NCBI GenBank assembly: GCA_023450335.1
Contig: JAEXHA010000071.1
Span: 1-21,738, forward strand
DNA length: 21,738 nt
Reading direction: 5' to 3'
From: Actinomycetes bacterium
GTDB taxonomy: Bacteria; Actinomycetota; Actinomycetes; Actinomycetales; Microbacteriaceae
The position numbers were made by a program, and so were the translations under genes. How positions within the stretch are numbered: position 1 is the stretch's first letter; the number at the start of each line of letters is the position of its first letter. The notes beneath the pieces are model-generated. The model was not told the origin of the DNA. It made no database searches and saw only the letters and a program-made list of their open reading frames with translations. Shown piece after piece: positions 21,658 through 21,738 of the stretch.

Positions 21658-21674
21658 GCGCCGCTGCGCGGCGC
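21658..21674 (+). terminator. Hairpin after ddh
   Basis: GCGCCGC-TGC-GCGGCGC is a perfect 7-bp stem with a 3-base loop, 15 bases after the ddh stop. GTCAC before it and GTGAC after it can extend the pairing discontinuously. There is no T-run. Confidence 0.55.
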
Positions 21675-21705
21675 TCCCCCGCGTGACGCCTCCTGCGCCG
21701 AGCCC

Positions 21706-21732
21706 TCCGCCCGCGAGAGAACAACGGGCGGA
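21706..21732. terminator. Second hairpin near the right edge
   Basis: TCCGCCCG (21706-21713) and CGGGCGGA (21725-21732) form a perfect 8-bp stem with an 11-base loop. It could terminate ddh, or a convergent gene beyond the window. The orientation cannot be decided. Confidence 0.5.
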
Positions 21733-21738
21733 CGAGAG

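Overview
The window is a GC-rich actinobacterial chromosome segment. It most likely comes from Microbacterium or another member of the Microbacteriaceae. This inference rests on four things seen here: heavy G/C third positions, tightly overlapping operons (ATGA, GTGA and TGATG junctions), several apparently leaderless genes, and close resemblance of many proteins to Microbacterium-type versions. No tRNA, rRNA, CRISPR array, transposase or phage gene was seen. No stretch longer than 300 bases lacks a gene.

Region 1 (1-6355) is a phenylacetate (paa) catabolism cluster. On the minus strand, paaZ and paaI form one unit. It is followed by paaA, paaB, paaC, paaD and the first codons of a probable paaE, which runs off the left edge. 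A TetR-family gene (paaR) is divergent from paaZ. Two matching 18-bp pseudopalindromes, one before paaZ/paaR and one at the paaA promoter, are the likely PaaR operators. PaaABCE epoxidises phenylacetyl-CoA, PaaD helps mature the complex, PaaZ opens and oxidises the oxepin ring, and PaaI removes dead-end CoA esters. Two 59-bp repeats with inverted-repeat ends sit between paaA and paaB.

Region 2 (6356-10661) holds independent plus-strand genes. The first is a secreted HNH-type (DUF1524) nuclease fused to three cell-wall-binding repeats, an Ig-like segment and a C-terminal 'sunset'-type domain. The second is a membrane fatty-acid desaturase whose only plausible full-length start codon is ATC. 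The third is a small (p)ppGpp synthetase that looks leaderless.

Region 3 (10662-16559) is a rhamnose-type sugar ABC importer on the minus strand: ATPase, two permeases, then the binding protein. A LacI-type regulator is divergent from it. A well-formed promoter and a perfect 12-bp LacI-type palindrome lie between them. No rhamnose catabolic enzyme is in the window.

Region 4 (16560-21738) contains a GNAT acetyltransferase and a small membrane protein of DUF6804 type. These are followed by a three-gene ABC importer resembling the proposed coenzyme F420-0 uptake cassette, with meso-diaminopimelate dehydrogenase (ddh) at its 3' end.

The points most worth a second look are the ATC start of the desaturase, the inverted-ended 59-bp repeats inside the paa operon, the strongly over-represented heptamer GGCATCC/GGATGCC with associated 33-nt in-frame duplications, the nuclease fusion with a perfect palindrome in its promoter, and the F420-0 cassette with a structured leader.
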